Below, piece by piece: positions 1 through 8,147 of a stretch of DNA of 64,000 bases. A model generated the notes under the pieces. It was not told where the DNA came from and searched no databases. It worked only from the letters and a program-made list of their open reading frames with translations. Within the stretch, counting starts at the first letter, position 1, and each line of letters begins with the position of its first letter. Location: NCBI RefSeq assembly GCF_024171765.1, contig NZ_JAMTCI010000001.1, forward strand, positions 248,001 to 312,000. Direction: 5' to 3'. The translations under genes were made by a program, and so were the position numbers. This stretch comes from Williamsia deligens (lineage in GTDB: Bacteria; Actinomycetota; Actinomycetes; Mycobacteriales; Mycobacteriaceae).

Positions 1-644
1 ATGCCGCAGAGACGGTACGCCGGACGTTGATCGCAGAGGGATGGGTCGTCGACGTCTCTGCCGACGGTGAGGACGGCCTGGTCCAGGCGCTGCACGGTCA
101 GTACCAGGCGATCGTCTGCGACATCATGATGCCCGGACTGAACGGCTACGAGGTGGTGCGGCGACTCCGGTCGGCAGACATCTGGACACCGGTGCTCATG
201 CTCACCGCCAAAGACGGTGTGTACGACCAGACCGACGCCTTCGACCTCGGTGCCGACGACTACCTCACCAAACCGTTCTCGGTCGAGGTGCTCGTCGCGC
301 GGCTGCGGGCGCTGATGCGGCGGGGCGGCCCCTCTCGTCCCACCGTCCTCACCGCGGGTTCCCTGTCGCTGGACCCCGGCGCACACGTCGTCACCCGCGG
401 TGACTCACCCATCTCGCTGACTCCACGCGAGTTCTCGGTGTTGGAGTTCCTGCTGCGCAACAAAGGTCTCGCCGTCACCAAGACCGAGATTCTGCAGGCG
501 GTGTGGGACAGTCATTTCGACGGCGATCTGAACGTCGTGGAGGTGTACATCGGATACCTCCGCAAACGTGTGGACCGTCCGTTCGGGTGCGCCTCGATCG
601 AGACCGTCCGCGGGATCGGTTATCGACTGGTCGACGCCGGCTGA
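1..644 (+). CDS. OmpR-family response regulator, 5' end cut off
   Basis: DNA-binding response regulator. The reading frame is open from base 3, and its first codons (AETVRRTLIAEGW) already lie in helix 1 of a receiver domain, so the true start and first strand are upstream of the window; the TTG at 27 is not a real start. Visible: the phospho-acceptor Asp in CDIMMPGLNG, the LTAKD switch region, the DDYLTKPF lysine loop, and a C-terminal winged helix (LTPREFSVLEFLLRN to VRGIGYRL). It converges on the sensor kinase at 620-2047, with the last 25 bp overlapping. Two-component partners are normally co-directional, so pairing with that kinase is an inference from proximity. Confidence 0.95.
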   Translation, partial: AAETVRRTLIAEGWVVDVSADGEDGLVQALHGQYQAIVCDIMMPGLNGYEVVRRLRSADIWTPVLMLTAKDGVYDQTDAFDLGADDYLTKPFSVEVLVARLRALMRRGGPSRPTVLTAGSLSLDPGAHVVTRGDSPISLTPREFSVLEFLLRNKGLAVTKTEILQAVWDSHFDGDLNVVEVYIGYLRKRVDRPFGCASIETVRGIGYRLVDAG

Positions 645-2047
645 TCGGCCCCCTCGTCCCCTGCGGGCGGAACGGTGATGGTGATCGCCGCACCGCCCAG
701 ATCGGATGCGGAGATCGTCAGCGTCCCGTGATGCGCGCGGACGATCTCGGCCGTGATCGCCAGGCCGAGTCCGGTGCCACCGTTGCTGCGTCGCCGGGAT
801 GGATCGAGCCGGACGAACCGCTCCAGGACCCGGTACCGCTCGGTCACCGGGATCCCGGGCCCGTCGTCGCCGACGGTGACCGACGCCCCGCCGCGGGGAT
901 CGACGTCGACCGTCAACTCGACGGTGCTGCGGGCGTGGCGCAGTGCGTTGTCCACCACGTTGCGGATCGCACGCTGGAGCATCGCGCGATCGGCGACGAC
1001 CCGCGCCGCGCGGACATGTGCCGCCACGGTGACCGTCCCCAGCTGGCCCAACCGTCGGATCTCGTCGGTGACGATGTCGTCGAGGTCGACGTCCTCGACG
1101 CTCACCGGGAGCCCACGTTCGTCCGCGCGGGCGAGCAGCAGCAGGTCGTCGACCATCCCCCGGAGCCGGTGCGCCTCGGGTAGCAGGATCTCGTCGACGG
1201 TCGCGTGATCCAGATCCTCACCCCGGTTGCGCGCGAGCTCGAGCAGGCCGACCACGGTGACCAGCGGGCTCCGCAACTCGTGTGAGGCGTCACCGACGAA
1301 CCGCAGCTGCGCATCCCGGGCCGATTGCAAACGTTCGAGCATCTCGTTCATCGTCGTCGCCAGGCGCGCGATCTCGTCGCGCGTCGCGGGCTCCGACACC
1401 CGCTCGCTGAGGTCCGCACTGCTGATCGCGGCGACCTGCGAACGAATGCGTTCCACGGGCCGCAGCGCCCGCGCCACGGCATAGGAGGTGCTGGCGGCCA
1501 GCAGGACGAGAATGACCGGGAACACCGAGGCGAGCAGGATCGCGACCGTGATCACCACGTGGTTGATCGGTCCCTCCGCCGCGCCGACGACGACCGTGGC
1601 GTCCCCTGCAGGACTGCGGACACCGAGAACGGTGGCCCGGTATTCCGCCGGGTTGTCACCGAGGGTGGCGCCGTCGACGGCCCGTCGTGTCCCCACCGCG
1701 ACCGGTGACGTCAGGGCATGAGTCCGATCCCGGGCAGTGGCCGCCACGACGCGCCCACTGCTGTCGACGACCTGCACGACGTCGATGTCGGCGGTCGGCG
1801 CGAGCGCGGACGGGTCGAGGCCGGCGATCGATTCGGTGCGCAGCGTCGCTGCGATGTCCGCGGCCCTGCTCGCGGTGGCGGCGTCGGCGGAGTTCAGCAG
1901 GGACTGATGCAGGACAGCGAGCATGATCGCTGCCGCCACTCCCAACGCCAGCGCCAACAGGGCTGTCGCGATCAGCGTCAGTCGAACTCGCACGCTGCCG
2001 AACGCACGTCGGACACGCCGTCCGACACCGATCTCGACGGTGGTCAT
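620..2047 (-). CDS. sensor histidine kinase (HAMP, HisKA, HATPase)
   Basis: Membrane sensor kinase of 475 aa. Layout: membrane segment about 22-46, extracytoplasmic sensor region about 47-162, second membrane segment about 163-186, HAMP about 187-245, H-box DASHELRSPL with phospho-accepting His256, N-box NVVDNALRHA, then DDGPGIP and GGTGLGLAI ATP-binding boxes. Its 3' end overlaps the convergent regulator gene by 25 bp. It is divergent from the PAP2 gene at 2151, and the 103-bp gap holds a response-regulator-type box (2090-2107). The stimulus is not predictable from the sensor region. An orphan kinase not paired with the neighbouring regulator is possible. Confidence 0.95.
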   Translation of the reverse strand: MTTVEIGVGRRVRRAFGSVRVRLTLIATALLALALGVAAAIMLAVLHQSLLNSADAATASRAADIAATLRTESIAGLDPSALAPTADIDVVQVVDSSGRVVAATARDRTHALTSPVAVGTRRAVDGATLGDNPAEYRATVLGVRSPAGDATVVVGAAEGPINHVVITVAILLASVFPVILVLLAASTSYAVARALRPVERIRSQVAAISSADLSERVSEPATRDEIARLATTMNEMLERLQSARDAQLRFVGDASHELRSPLVTVVGLLELARNRGEDLDHATVDEILLPEAHRLRGMVDDLLLLARADERGLPVSVEDVDLDDIVTDEIRRLGQLGTVTVAAHVRAARVVADRAMLQRAIRNVVDNALRHARSTVELTVDVDPRGGASVTVGDDGPGIPVTERYRVLERFVRLDPSRRRSNGGTGLGLAITAEIVRAHHGTLTISASDLGGAAITITVPPAGDEGADQPASTSR

Positions 2048-2089
2048 CGGCAGAGCCTAGACACGGACTCGATCACCGCGGACCCGGCG

Positions 2090-2107
2090 TTTCAGCGTCC
2101 TCTCAGG
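2090..2107 (+). promoter_or_regulatory. MprA-like direct-repeat box upstream of the PAP2 operon
   Basis: TTTCAGC-GTCC-TCTCAGG: two 7-bp half-sites with an 11-bp repeat, the geometry used by OmpR/PhoB-family regulators. A -10-like CAGGAT lies 6 bp downstream (2114-2119). The same box recurs at 6548, 12929 and 15332. Which regulator binds it is inference: the mprA product at 14624 or the regulator at the window start. Confidence 0.7.
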
Positions 2108-2150
2108 AGGACCCAGGATTGCCACAGCGGCCGCCACGCATCGTGGCGTC

Positions 2151-2858
2151 ATGAACAACGCTGCACGATCCGGGGTCTCGTGTGCCGCGGTGATCGGGGT
2201 GTGGGTGCTCGGTCTGGCGATCGTCGCGCATCACAACCCTCTGGGCTGGGCCGACGGAAGTGTCCTGCAGTGGACGGTCGACCACCGCTCGGCCGCTCTC
2301 ACCTCGCTGGTCGAGGTGGTCACGGTGGCGTTCAGTCCGCTGTGGGTGCTCATCTGGACGGTGCTCGCCGCAGCCGTGCTCGCGCTGCGTGATCATGCCG
2401 CGCACCGTGCCGTGCAACTGGTCGCCGTCGTGGGCGTGGCCGGGGTCGCCTGCGAGGTCGTGAAGCTCGCCGTCGAGCGTCACCGCCCGCCCGTGATCGA
2501 TCAGGTCGGCACGCGCGAACTGGCCATGTCGTTCCCGTCCGGTCACGTCAGCGGCGCGACCGCACTCGTGCTCGGGCTGGCGATCGTCGTCACGGCCGGG
2601 TCCGCACGACGCGTTCGCCTGATCGCCGTCGCGTGCGCCGTCTGCGTGTCGCTGGTGGCCGCCGGCACCCGCCTCTACCTCGGCGTGCACTACCTGACCG
2701 ATGTGACCGCCGCCCTCGTCCTGTCCACCGCGGTCGCCGCCACGCTGCCGGCGCTGGCGGCCTCCGCACTCGACCATCTCGCACCCCACCTGCCTCCCCG
2801 CTGGCAGGACATGGTGAACGACCCCGAACACGCCGCAGTGGCGACGACGAAAGGCTGA
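2151..2858 (+). CDS. PAP2-family membrane phosphatase
   Basis: Integral-membrane lipid or pyrophosphate phosphatase of 235 aa. All three signature motifs of the phosphatidic-acid-phosphatase type 2 family are visible: KX6RP (K105 to R112-P113), PSGH (129-132) and the RX5HX3D block (R174, H180, D184; Thr replaces the usual Ser before the Arg). Five to six hydrophobic segments surround them, which places the active site on the outer membrane face. Likely substrates for this family are undecaprenyl diphosphate, phosphatidate or phosphatidylglycerol phosphate; the sequence does not discriminate. It heads a run with two or three bases between genes and is preceded by an MprA-like box. Confidence 0.92.
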   Translation: MNNAARSGVSCAAVIGVWVLGLAIVAHHNPLGWADGSVLQWTVDHRSAALTSLVEVVTVAFSPLWVLIWTVLAAAVLALRDHAAHRAVQLVAVVGVAGVACEVVKLAVERHRPPVIDQVGTRELAMSFPSGHVSGATALVLGLAIVVTAGSARRVRLIAVACAVCVSLVAAGTRLYLGVHYLTDVTAALVLSTAVAATLPALAASALDHLAPHLPPRWQDMVNDPEHAAVATTKG

Positions 2859-2861
2859 TCG

Positions 2862-3668
2862 ATGCACCCCGACGTAGCAGTCGACACCCGTTCCACCGTT
2901 CGACGTGCGTGGAGCAAGGTCCCCGAGGTCACCATCTGGTTCTGGGTGATCAAGATCCTGGCGACGACCGTGGGTGAGACGGCAGCCGACTACCTCAACT
3001 CGACCCTCGGGTTCGGCCTGGTGAACACCACCATCGTCGCGGTGCTCCTCCTGATGGTCAGCCTGACCGCGCAGTTCGTCGTCCGCCGGTACGTCCCGGC
3101 CCTGTACTGGTGGATCGTCGTGGTGGTGAGTGTCACCGGCACCCTCATCACCGACAACCTCACCGACAGCCTGGGGGTGCCGCTGGTCACGACGACGGTC
3201 GTGTTCGCGGTCGCCCTCGTCATCGTGTTCGCGGCGTGGTGGTCGGTCGAGCGGACGTTGTCGATCCATTCGATCCGGACTCCCCGGCGCGAGGCGTTCT
3301 ACTGGCTGGCCATCCTGGTGACGTTCGCGCTCGGTACCGCGGCCGGCGACCTCATCTCGGAGAGGTTGGCCCTGGGATACGGCTGGTCCCTGCTGATGTT
3401 CGCCGCCGTGATCGCGGTGATCACGGCGGTCCACTACGGACTCGGCGTATCGGCGGTGCTCGCGTTCTGGGCCGCCTACATCGTCACCCGCCCGCTCGGC
3501 GCCTCACTGGGCGATCTGCTCACCCAACCCGCTGACGCCGGTGGACTCGGCCTCGGCTCGACAGTGGTGAACTCGGTGTTCTTCGCCGTGATCATCGTCC
3601 TCGTCGCATACCTGACGTTCACGAAGGTCGATCGACTCGAGCAACAGGCTGACGGAGCCGCAGCGTGA
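2862..3668 (+). CDS. COG4705-type multi-pass membrane protein (copy 1)
   Basis: A 268-aa polytopic membrane protein with about eight hydrophobic segments. It has the family hallmark VPEVTIWFWVIKILATTVGE near residue 22 and a related internal segment TFALGTAAGDLISERLALGY near residue 150, so the protein looks like a duplicated half-unit containing small polar signatures (GE/GD plus K) within membrane helices. No function is established for the family. It starts 3 bp after the PAP2 stop and is coupled to the following small gene by a GTGA overlap. A paralog with the same motifs lies at 6589-7386. Confidence 0.88.
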   Translation: MHPDVAVDTRSTVRRAWSKVPEVTIWFWVIKILATTVGETAADYLNSTLGFGLVNTTIVAVLLLMVSLTAQFVVRRYVPALYWWIVVVVSVTGTLITDNLTDSLGVPLVTTTVVFAVALVIVFAAWWSVERTLSIHSIRTPRREAFYWLAILVTFALGTAAGDLISERLALGYGWSLLMFAAVIAVITAVHYGLGVSAVLAFWAAYIVTRPLGASLGDLLTQPADAGGLGLGSTVVNSVFFAVIIVLVAYLTFTKVDRLEQQADGAAA

Positions 3669-3910
3669 GCTGCGTGGACCACCCGGGTCATGTCCGGGTC
3701 CCGACCTGGCTCGTGGTCACGGCGGTGATCTACGCGGCGACGGCGTCATTCGTCCTGACGCTGGTGTGCGCCCGGGAATGCGGCATGGCGTCCGACGTCG
3801 CGGCCGGCCCGGGCGCGGTCGGGGTGGCCATGACCGCGGCCGCGGTGGTCGTCGGTTGTCTGGCCCCGACTGCGCTGGCGACGGTGCGGCATGGTCGCTC
3901 GCCCGAGTAG
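3665..3910 (+). CDS. small membrane protein, unknown
   Basis: An 81-aa protein with two predicted membrane helices (about residues 13-35 and 47-70) joined by a short loop containing two Cys (CARECG). It begins at a GTG that overlaps the previous stop by 4 bp (GTGA) and ends 20 bp inside the next gene, so it is translationally coupled on both sides. I do not recognise a family. Its position between a COG4705 protein and a phosphodiester glycosidase suggests an accessory envelope role, but that is inference only. Confidence 0.6.
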   Translation: MSCVDHPGHVRVPTWLVVTAVIYAATASFVLTLVCARECGMASDVAAGPGAVGVAMTAAAVVVGCLAPTALATVRHGRSPE

Positions 3911-5054
3911 CGCGACGTCAGGCGCTCGTCGGTCTCGCCGGCGGACGTCGGCCCTGATCGTTCTCGCCTGCCTCACCGCGTTCACGGTGGTGGCCGCGCA
4001 GTCCTATGTCCGCGCGCTCACCGCGCCGGGCTATTCCACGGTCGCAGACATCACCTCGGCGTGGCTGCGATCTCACGGGGCGCGATCTCTCGTCGACGGC
4101 GCGGAGGCGTGGTGGTACAGCCACCACCGACCGTCGCAGGCCCCCGCAGATGTGCGACGGTTCCCCACCACGACCACCACCGACGCGTCTGTCGCACTGC
4201 CCACCCTCCCCACCCCGTCGGGTGGGTTGCATCCGCCCGGCTGGCAGGTCGCTGCACGGGACTCGACCGGTCGCCCGGCGGTGTACACCAGCCTCTTCGA
4301 ACCTGATCCGGCGCTCCCCAGCGTGGTTGCGAGTGTTGCGGTGCTCCCCGCCGTTGCGCTGCGCGCGCACCTCGTCCTCGGAACGGCTGAGCCCCGACGC
4401 AGCAGCCCGTCCGGGATCGCGTCCGTTCCGCCCGCCGACGTCCCCCATCTCATCGCGACCCTCAATTCCGGGTTCCGCTTCTCCGACATCACCGGCGGTG
4501 TCGTCGCCGACGGACGGACGGTCCGCGCGCTGCGTGACGGACAGGCCACGGCAGCGATCGACGACCGCGGACAGCTGACGGTGGGTGAGTGGGGGCGAGA
4601 CGTGCACCCCGACGGCCACCTCGTCGCCGCACGTCAGAACCTCGAGCTGATCGTCGACGCCGGGGCTGCTCTTCCACGTGCCGGCCGTAGCGATTCACGG
4701 TGGGGCGGAGCGCATCTGCAGTACCAGTTCACGTGGCGATCCGCACTCGGCGTCGACCGTCATCACGACATCGTCTACGTCGCCGGCAACCGCATGGACC
4801 TCGCCGCTCTCGCGGAGGCGCTGGTGGCCGCCGGGGCGGTCCGTGGCATGGAGCTCGACATGCATTCGGGGATGACGGCGTTCAGCACGTGGGCACCAGG
4901 CGCGGACGGGACGCGAATGCCGACCAAACTGATCGCGGCCATGCCGGGCCCGGCTGACCGCTACCTCGAGCCGGACAGGCGGGACTTCTTCTACCTCACG
5001 GAGGCGACCGGCAAGCCGGCGCGTGCGGCCGCGCCGACCGCAGGTGCCCGGTGA
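3891..5054 (+). CDS. phosphodiester glycosidase (NAGPA/DUF2233-like), membrane-anchored
   Basis: A 387-aa protein with one N-terminal membrane segment (about 22-44) and an extracytoplasmic domain. The C-terminal half has the phosphodiester glycosidase pattern: LNSGFRF with a following G-VVADG strand pair near residue 190-205, then an ELDMHSG segment near 320. Enzymes of this family remove GlcNAc or other sugars held in phosphodiester linkage, so a substrate in wall polymers or a glycolipid is plausible. The middle stretch about 85-110 is Pro/Thr-rich, a linker. The start ATG overlaps the preceding small gene by 20 bp, and the stop overlaps a 24-codon ORF by GTGA. Confidence 0.82.
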   Translation: MVARPSSATSGARRSRRRTSALIVLACLTAFTVVAAQSYVRALTAPGYSTVADITSAWLRSHGARSLVDGAEAWWYSHHRPSQAPADVRRFPTTTTTDASVALPTLPTPSGGLHPPGWQVAARDSTGRPAVYTSLFEPDPALPSVVASVAVLPAVALRAHLVLGTAEPRRSSPSGIASVPPADVPHLIATLNSGFRFSDITGGVVADGRTVRALRDGQATAAIDDRGQLTVGEWGRDVHPDGHLVAARQNLELIVDAGAALPRAGRSDSRWGGAHLQYQFTWRSALGVDRHHDIVYVAGNRMDLAALAEALVAAGAVRGMELDMHSGMTAFSTWAPGADGTRMPTKLIAAMPGPADRYLEPDRRDFFYLTEATGKPARAAAPTAGAR

Positions 5055-5125
5055 CTCTCGCCGAATCGGTCGCCCTCGTCGTCACCGTCACCACGACCGT
5101 GCCGGACGACGTGACTCGAGCATGA
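5051..5125 (+). CDS. 24-codon coupled mini-ORF
   Basis: GTG start, 24 sense codons and TGA. It overlaps the upstream stop by GTGA (5051-5054) and the downstream start by ATGA (5122-5125). The predicted peptide MTLAESVALVVTVTTTVPDD followed by VTRA is mildly hydrophobic and resembles no family I know. The two exact 4-bp overlaps are the evidence for translation: the mini-ORF would carry ribosomes from the glycosidase to the next gene. It may be a pure coupling device, a tiny membrane peptide, or chance. Confidence 0.45.
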   Translation: MTLAESVALVVTVTTTVPDDVTRA

Positions 5126-5724
5126 GATGGCAACGCAGTACAGCGTTGGCCCTCGGGGCCGCGTGGTGCTGCGCTGCGGCGGCTTGCCGATCGCCACTGT
5201 TCCCGGGGGTGACAATCGACGGGACGGGCCCATCCGAGGATCTGAGCGGCCTCGCTGCCTCCACCGCTCTGACCACTGTCACAGTTCTCTGTCCAATGCT
5301 CGCGGTCGTCGCCGCGTGGCGTGCGATGTCCACGATCCCCTCCGCCGACACCCGGTTCTCGGCTCGCCTGTCAGCGGTCGTCGTCATCGCGGCGAGTGCG
5401 GTACAGATCCTCACCCTGCCCGTCGTGGTCGGAGCCGTTCGCGTGCCGGCAGAGACGTTCTCGGTCGAGACCCGAACGGCGGCCATGCTCTCCGGGCTGT
5501 CGTTCGCTCTGGTCGCCGGTGTCGTCGGGGTGGTCGCACGGAGGACGACCGACGACACCACCGGACCGCTCGCACTGACCACCGTCGTCACGTGCGTGCT
5601 CACGTCCACCGGCCTGATCACCGGGGTGGCCCTCTTCGCGGTCGCGGGGTGGATGGCGGTCCCCGCCATGCTGGTGACGTCGGCAGATGTGGTGAGCCGG
5701 GCCGTGGCTGCACCGAGCCCCTGA
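5122..5724 (+). CDS. polytopic membrane protein, unknown
   Basis: A 200-aa membrane protein starting MRWQRSTALALG. The ATG at 5122 was chosen because upstream in-frame sequence is Arg-rich non-membrane sequence and the ATG overlaps the preceding mini-ORF stop as ATGA. Helix 1 (about 8-25) contains a Cys cluster (WCCAAAACRS), and about four more hydrophobic helices follow, separated by short charged loops. No family recognised. It ends 19 bp before a FetB-like permease gene, so it could be an unusual partner of that transporter, though nothing in it resembles an ATPase. Confidence 0.65.
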   Translation: MRWQRSTALALGAAWCCAAAACRSPLFPGVTIDGTGPSEDLSGLAASTALTTVTVLCPMLAVVAAWRAMSTIPSADTRFSARLSAVVVIAASAVQILTLPVVVGAVRVPAETFSVETRTAAMLSGLSFALVAGVVGVVARRTTDDTTGPLALTTVVTCVLTSTGLITGVALFAVAGWMAVPAMLVTSADVVSRAVAAPSP

Positions 5725-5743
5725 CTCGGGGACGATCATCGCC

Positions 5744-6490
5744 ATGGATTCCTGGGCGAGACTCGCACTGGGCGCCGTCGTTCTCGTCGCGATCGCCGTC
5801 GCTCTTCTCACCTGGTTCGGCACGGCCCACGCCAGGGCCGCGATCCCCGCCGTCTCGCGGGCAGCGGTGCAACTCGCTGTCGTCGCCATCGTGCTGCATG
5901 CAGCGATCACAACAGGGTGGCTCGTCGGGGTGATCGTCGCGGTGATGTTCACGGTCGCCGTCGGTACCGCGGCCCGGCGACTGACGGACATCGATCACGC
6001 CGTGTTCCGGTGCGCGGCCTCCTGCGGGGTCGGCGCCACCGTGACGATCGGCCTCATCGTGGGTGCGGGTGTCCTCGACCGTGACAGCAGGACCCTGGTG
6101 GCCGTGTCCGGCATCGTCATCGGCGGATGCATGACGGCAGCGACCCTGACGGGCCGTCGCCTCACCGACGGCATGCGATCGAACAGGGATGAGATCGAGG
6201 GATGGCTGGCCATCGGCGCCCCGCCCCGGCGAGCCGTGCTCGACACCGCGCGGACAGCGGTGACCGAGGCGCTGATCCCCGGACTGGACCAGACACGGAC
6301 AGTCGGCCTGGTCACACTGCCCGGCGCGTTCGTCGGTGCGCTCATCGCCGGTGCCGACGCCACCCAGGCGGCCCGATTCCAGTTCATCGTTCTCACGGGC
6401 CTCGTCTGCGCCCAGGCGCTCACGTCGGTCACCCTCGCGATCCTGGCCGGCGAACCCCGCACTCTGCCGGCTGTCGCGGAGCCTCGGTGA
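5744..6490 (+). CDS. UPF0014/FetB-like ABC transporter permease
   Basis: A 248-aa permease with about seven membrane helices. Family hallmarks are the acidic helix-loop NRDEIEGWLAIGA near 145-160, LPGAFVGALIAGADATQAAR near 190-210 and QFIVLTGL after it, as in FetB (YbbM), the permease of the FetAB iron-export ABC transporter of E. coli. No FetA-type ATPase is encoded nearby, so the partner would be elsewhere or the protein has another role. It is the last clear member of the 2151-6490 run of genes; a new promoter begins at 6548. Confidence 0.85.
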   Translation: MDSWARLALGAVVLVAIAVALLTWFGTAHARAAIPAVSRAAVQLAVVAIVLHAAITTGWLVGVIVAVMFTVAVGTAARRLTDIDHAVFRCAASCGVGATVTIGLIVGAGVLDRDSRTLVAVSGIVIGGCMTAATLTGRRLTDGMRSNRDEIEGWLAIGAPPRRAVLDTARTAVTEALIPGLDQTRTVGLVTLPGAFVGALIAGADATQAARFQFIVLTGLVCAQALTSVTLAILAGEPRTLPAVAEPR

Positions 6491-6547
6491 GGGCGACATC
6501 GGACACCGTGGGATCGCCGGCGACCCGGAAACGCAGCCGTAGCCTGC

Positions 6548-6565
6548 TTTCAGCGTCGTCTCAGC
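6548..6565 (+). promoter_or_regulatory. MprA-like direct-repeat box upstream of COG4705 copy 2
   Basis: TTTCAGC-GTCG-TCTCAGC matches the box at 2090-2107 in 16 of 18 positions. A -10-like CACCAT (6576-6581) lies 10 bp downstream, and the ATG at 6589 is 7 nt after it, which would make the transcript leaderless. This spacing is close to that at mprA (box at 15332-15349, 9-bp gap). Confidence 0.7.
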
Positions 6566-6588
6566 AACCGTCGGGCACCATGTCGCCC

Positions 6589-7386
6589 ATGACTGCACAG
6601 CCTGATGGCTCGATGACGGCACCGTCGGCGCGTCTCACTCCCGCCTCCTCGGTGTGGCTGCGAGTGCCCGAGGTGACCGCGCTCTTCTGGACGATCAAGA
6701 TCCTCACGACGGGCATGGGCGAGACGCTGTCCGACTACCTCGGGACCCACCTCGCACCGGAGATCGCCGGGGTCATCATCCTCGCCGCGTTCATCGCCGC
6801 GTTCGTCGTCCTGTTCCGCTCCACGTCCTTCTACGCGTGGCGCTATTGGGCGGCCGTCAGCATGGTCAGCGTGCTGGGCACCGTCGTCGCCGACGTCATC
6901 CACGCCGTCGGCATCCCGTACGTGGTCAGCAGCGCTGTTTTCGGTGTCGCGGTCGCAGTGATCCTCTGGACATGGCGACGCGCCACGGGATCCCTCGACG
7001 TGCACGACATCACCACCCGCCGTGCGGAGCTGTACTACTGGGCGACCGTCTGTGCGACATTCGCGCTCGGTACCGCACTCGGCGACTGGACAGCCGCGTC
7101 GCTGCACCTCGGCTACCTCCTGTCCGCCGTCGTCTTCGGGGTCGCGATATGCCTTCCGCTGGTGGGGTGGCGGCTCGGGATGAACGCGGTGACCGCGTTC
7201 TGGATCGCCTACGTGCTGACGCGGCCCCTCGGGGCATCCACCGCGGACTGGCTCGCCGACGCCAGACACGGCGGCCTCGGATGGGGAACCGGACCCGTCA
7301 CCGCAGGGTGGGTCATCGCGATCGTGGTTCTCGTCGCCGTCGTCGCGCGACGCGACCGGCGACCTGCACCGCTCCCACAACGCTGA
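6589..7386 (+). CDS. COG4705-type multi-pass membrane protein (copy 2)
   Basis: A 265-aa paralog of the protein at 2862. It has the same VPEVTALFWTIKILTTGMGE opening motif and the same internal TFALGTALGDWTAASLHLGY segment, with about eight membrane helices. Two in-frame ATGs compete (6580 and 6589). I chose 6589 because a -10-like hexamer ends 7 nt before it and would give a leaderless message; 6580 adds only three residues. The gene has its own regulator-type box, so it appears to be controlled together with copy 1 rather than by read-through from fetB. Function unknown. Confidence 0.88.
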   Translation: MTAQPDGSMTAPSARLTPASSVWLRVPEVTALFWTIKILTTGMGETLSDYLGTHLAPEIAGVIILAAFIAAFVVLFRSTSFYAWRYWAAVSMVSVLGTVVADVIHAVGIPYVVSSAVFGVAVAVILWTWRRATGSLDVHDITTRRAELYYWATVCATFALGTALGDWTAASLHLGYLLSAVVFGVAICLPLVGWRLGMNAVTAFWIAYVLTRPLGASTADWLADARHGGLGWGTGPVTAGWVIAIVVLVAVVARRDRRPAPLPQR

Positions 7387-7450
7387 ACCGCCGCGCCACG
7401 GTGCGCTCCTGCGGCAACCCAGACCACGGTGGGTGTCGCCACAGCGCCGA

Positions 7451-7456
7451 TAGTGT
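7451..7456 (+). promoter_or_regulatory. -10 hexamer of a leaderless promoter for the DedA gene
   Basis: TAGTGT is followed by exactly 6 nt and then the GTG start at 7463, the TANNNT-N6-start arrangement typical of leaderless mycobacterial transcripts. No ribosome binding site precedes this GTG. Confidence 0.6.
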
Positions 7457-7462
7457 GCACGT

Positions 7463-8134
7463 GTGATCAGCGCAATCGTCGAATGGCTGCTGGACCTCCC
7501 GCCGTGGCTGGTGCTGCTGATGGCGTTCCTGTTCCCGGCACTGGAGGCGTCGGTGTTCGTGGGCGTCGTCATCCCGGGTGAGATCGCGGTTCTCATCGCA
7601 GGCGTCGTCGCCAGCGGTGGCCGACTCGAACTGTGGGAGGTGCTCGTCGCGGCGATCGCCGGCGCGGTCATCGGGGACTTCATCGGATTCGAGGTCGGCC
7701 GACGGTGGGGTCAGGCACTGCTCGCGAAGCTCCCGGAGCGCCTGGTCAAACCCGAGCACGTCGAGCGCGCCCGGACAGAACTGCGTCGACGCGGCGCCCT
7801 GGCGGTCCTGGTGGGCCGCTGGACCGCGGCCCTGCGAGCACTCATGCCCGGCCTGGCGGGGATGTCCGGCGTGCGGCTACAGACCTTCGCGATCTTCAAC
7901 GCGATCGGCGGCGCCATCTGGGCGGCGGTCGTGGCCGGCCTGGGCTACGGCGCCGGCTCCTCGTACGAGCGCGTGGAGAACGTCCTGGGCACCACGTCGA
8001 AGGTCGTGATCGGCGTGGTCATCGTCGTGATCGCTGCGCTGGTGGTGCGGCATCGTCTGCGCCGACGGACGATCGCAGCCGCTCCCGGCCTGACCCGGGA
8101 CAACACTGCGGAACCGCGGCCCGTCGGCGAGTGA
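7463..8134 (+). CDS. DedA-family membrane protein
   Basis: A 223-aa inner-membrane protein. Visible DedA features are the FPALEASVFVGVVIPGE segment (about 28-45), a re-entrant GDFIGFEVGRRWG region near 72-85, the conserved Arg-rich stretch LVGRWTAALRALMPGLAGMS near 113-132, and a C-terminal helix followed by a basic tail. DedA proteins have been linked to recycling of undecaprenyl phosphate or phospholipids across the membrane. A PAP2 phosphatase 5 kb upstream would supply the matching lipid-phosphate chemistry, but this link is inference. Start GTG chosen from the -10/N6 spacing. Confidence 0.92.
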   Translation: MISAIVEWLLDLPPWLVLLMAFLFPALEASVFVGVVIPGEIAVLIAGVVASGGRLELWEVLVAAIAGAVIGDFIGFEVGRRWGQALLAKLPERLVKPEHVERARTELRRRGALAVLVGRWTAALRALMPGLAGMSGVRLQTFAIFNAIGGAIWAAVVAGLGYGAGSSYERVENVLGTTSKVVIGVVIVVIAALVVRHRLRRRTIAAAPGLTRDNTAEPRPVGE

Positions 8135-8147
8135 CCCAGGCGTCGCC

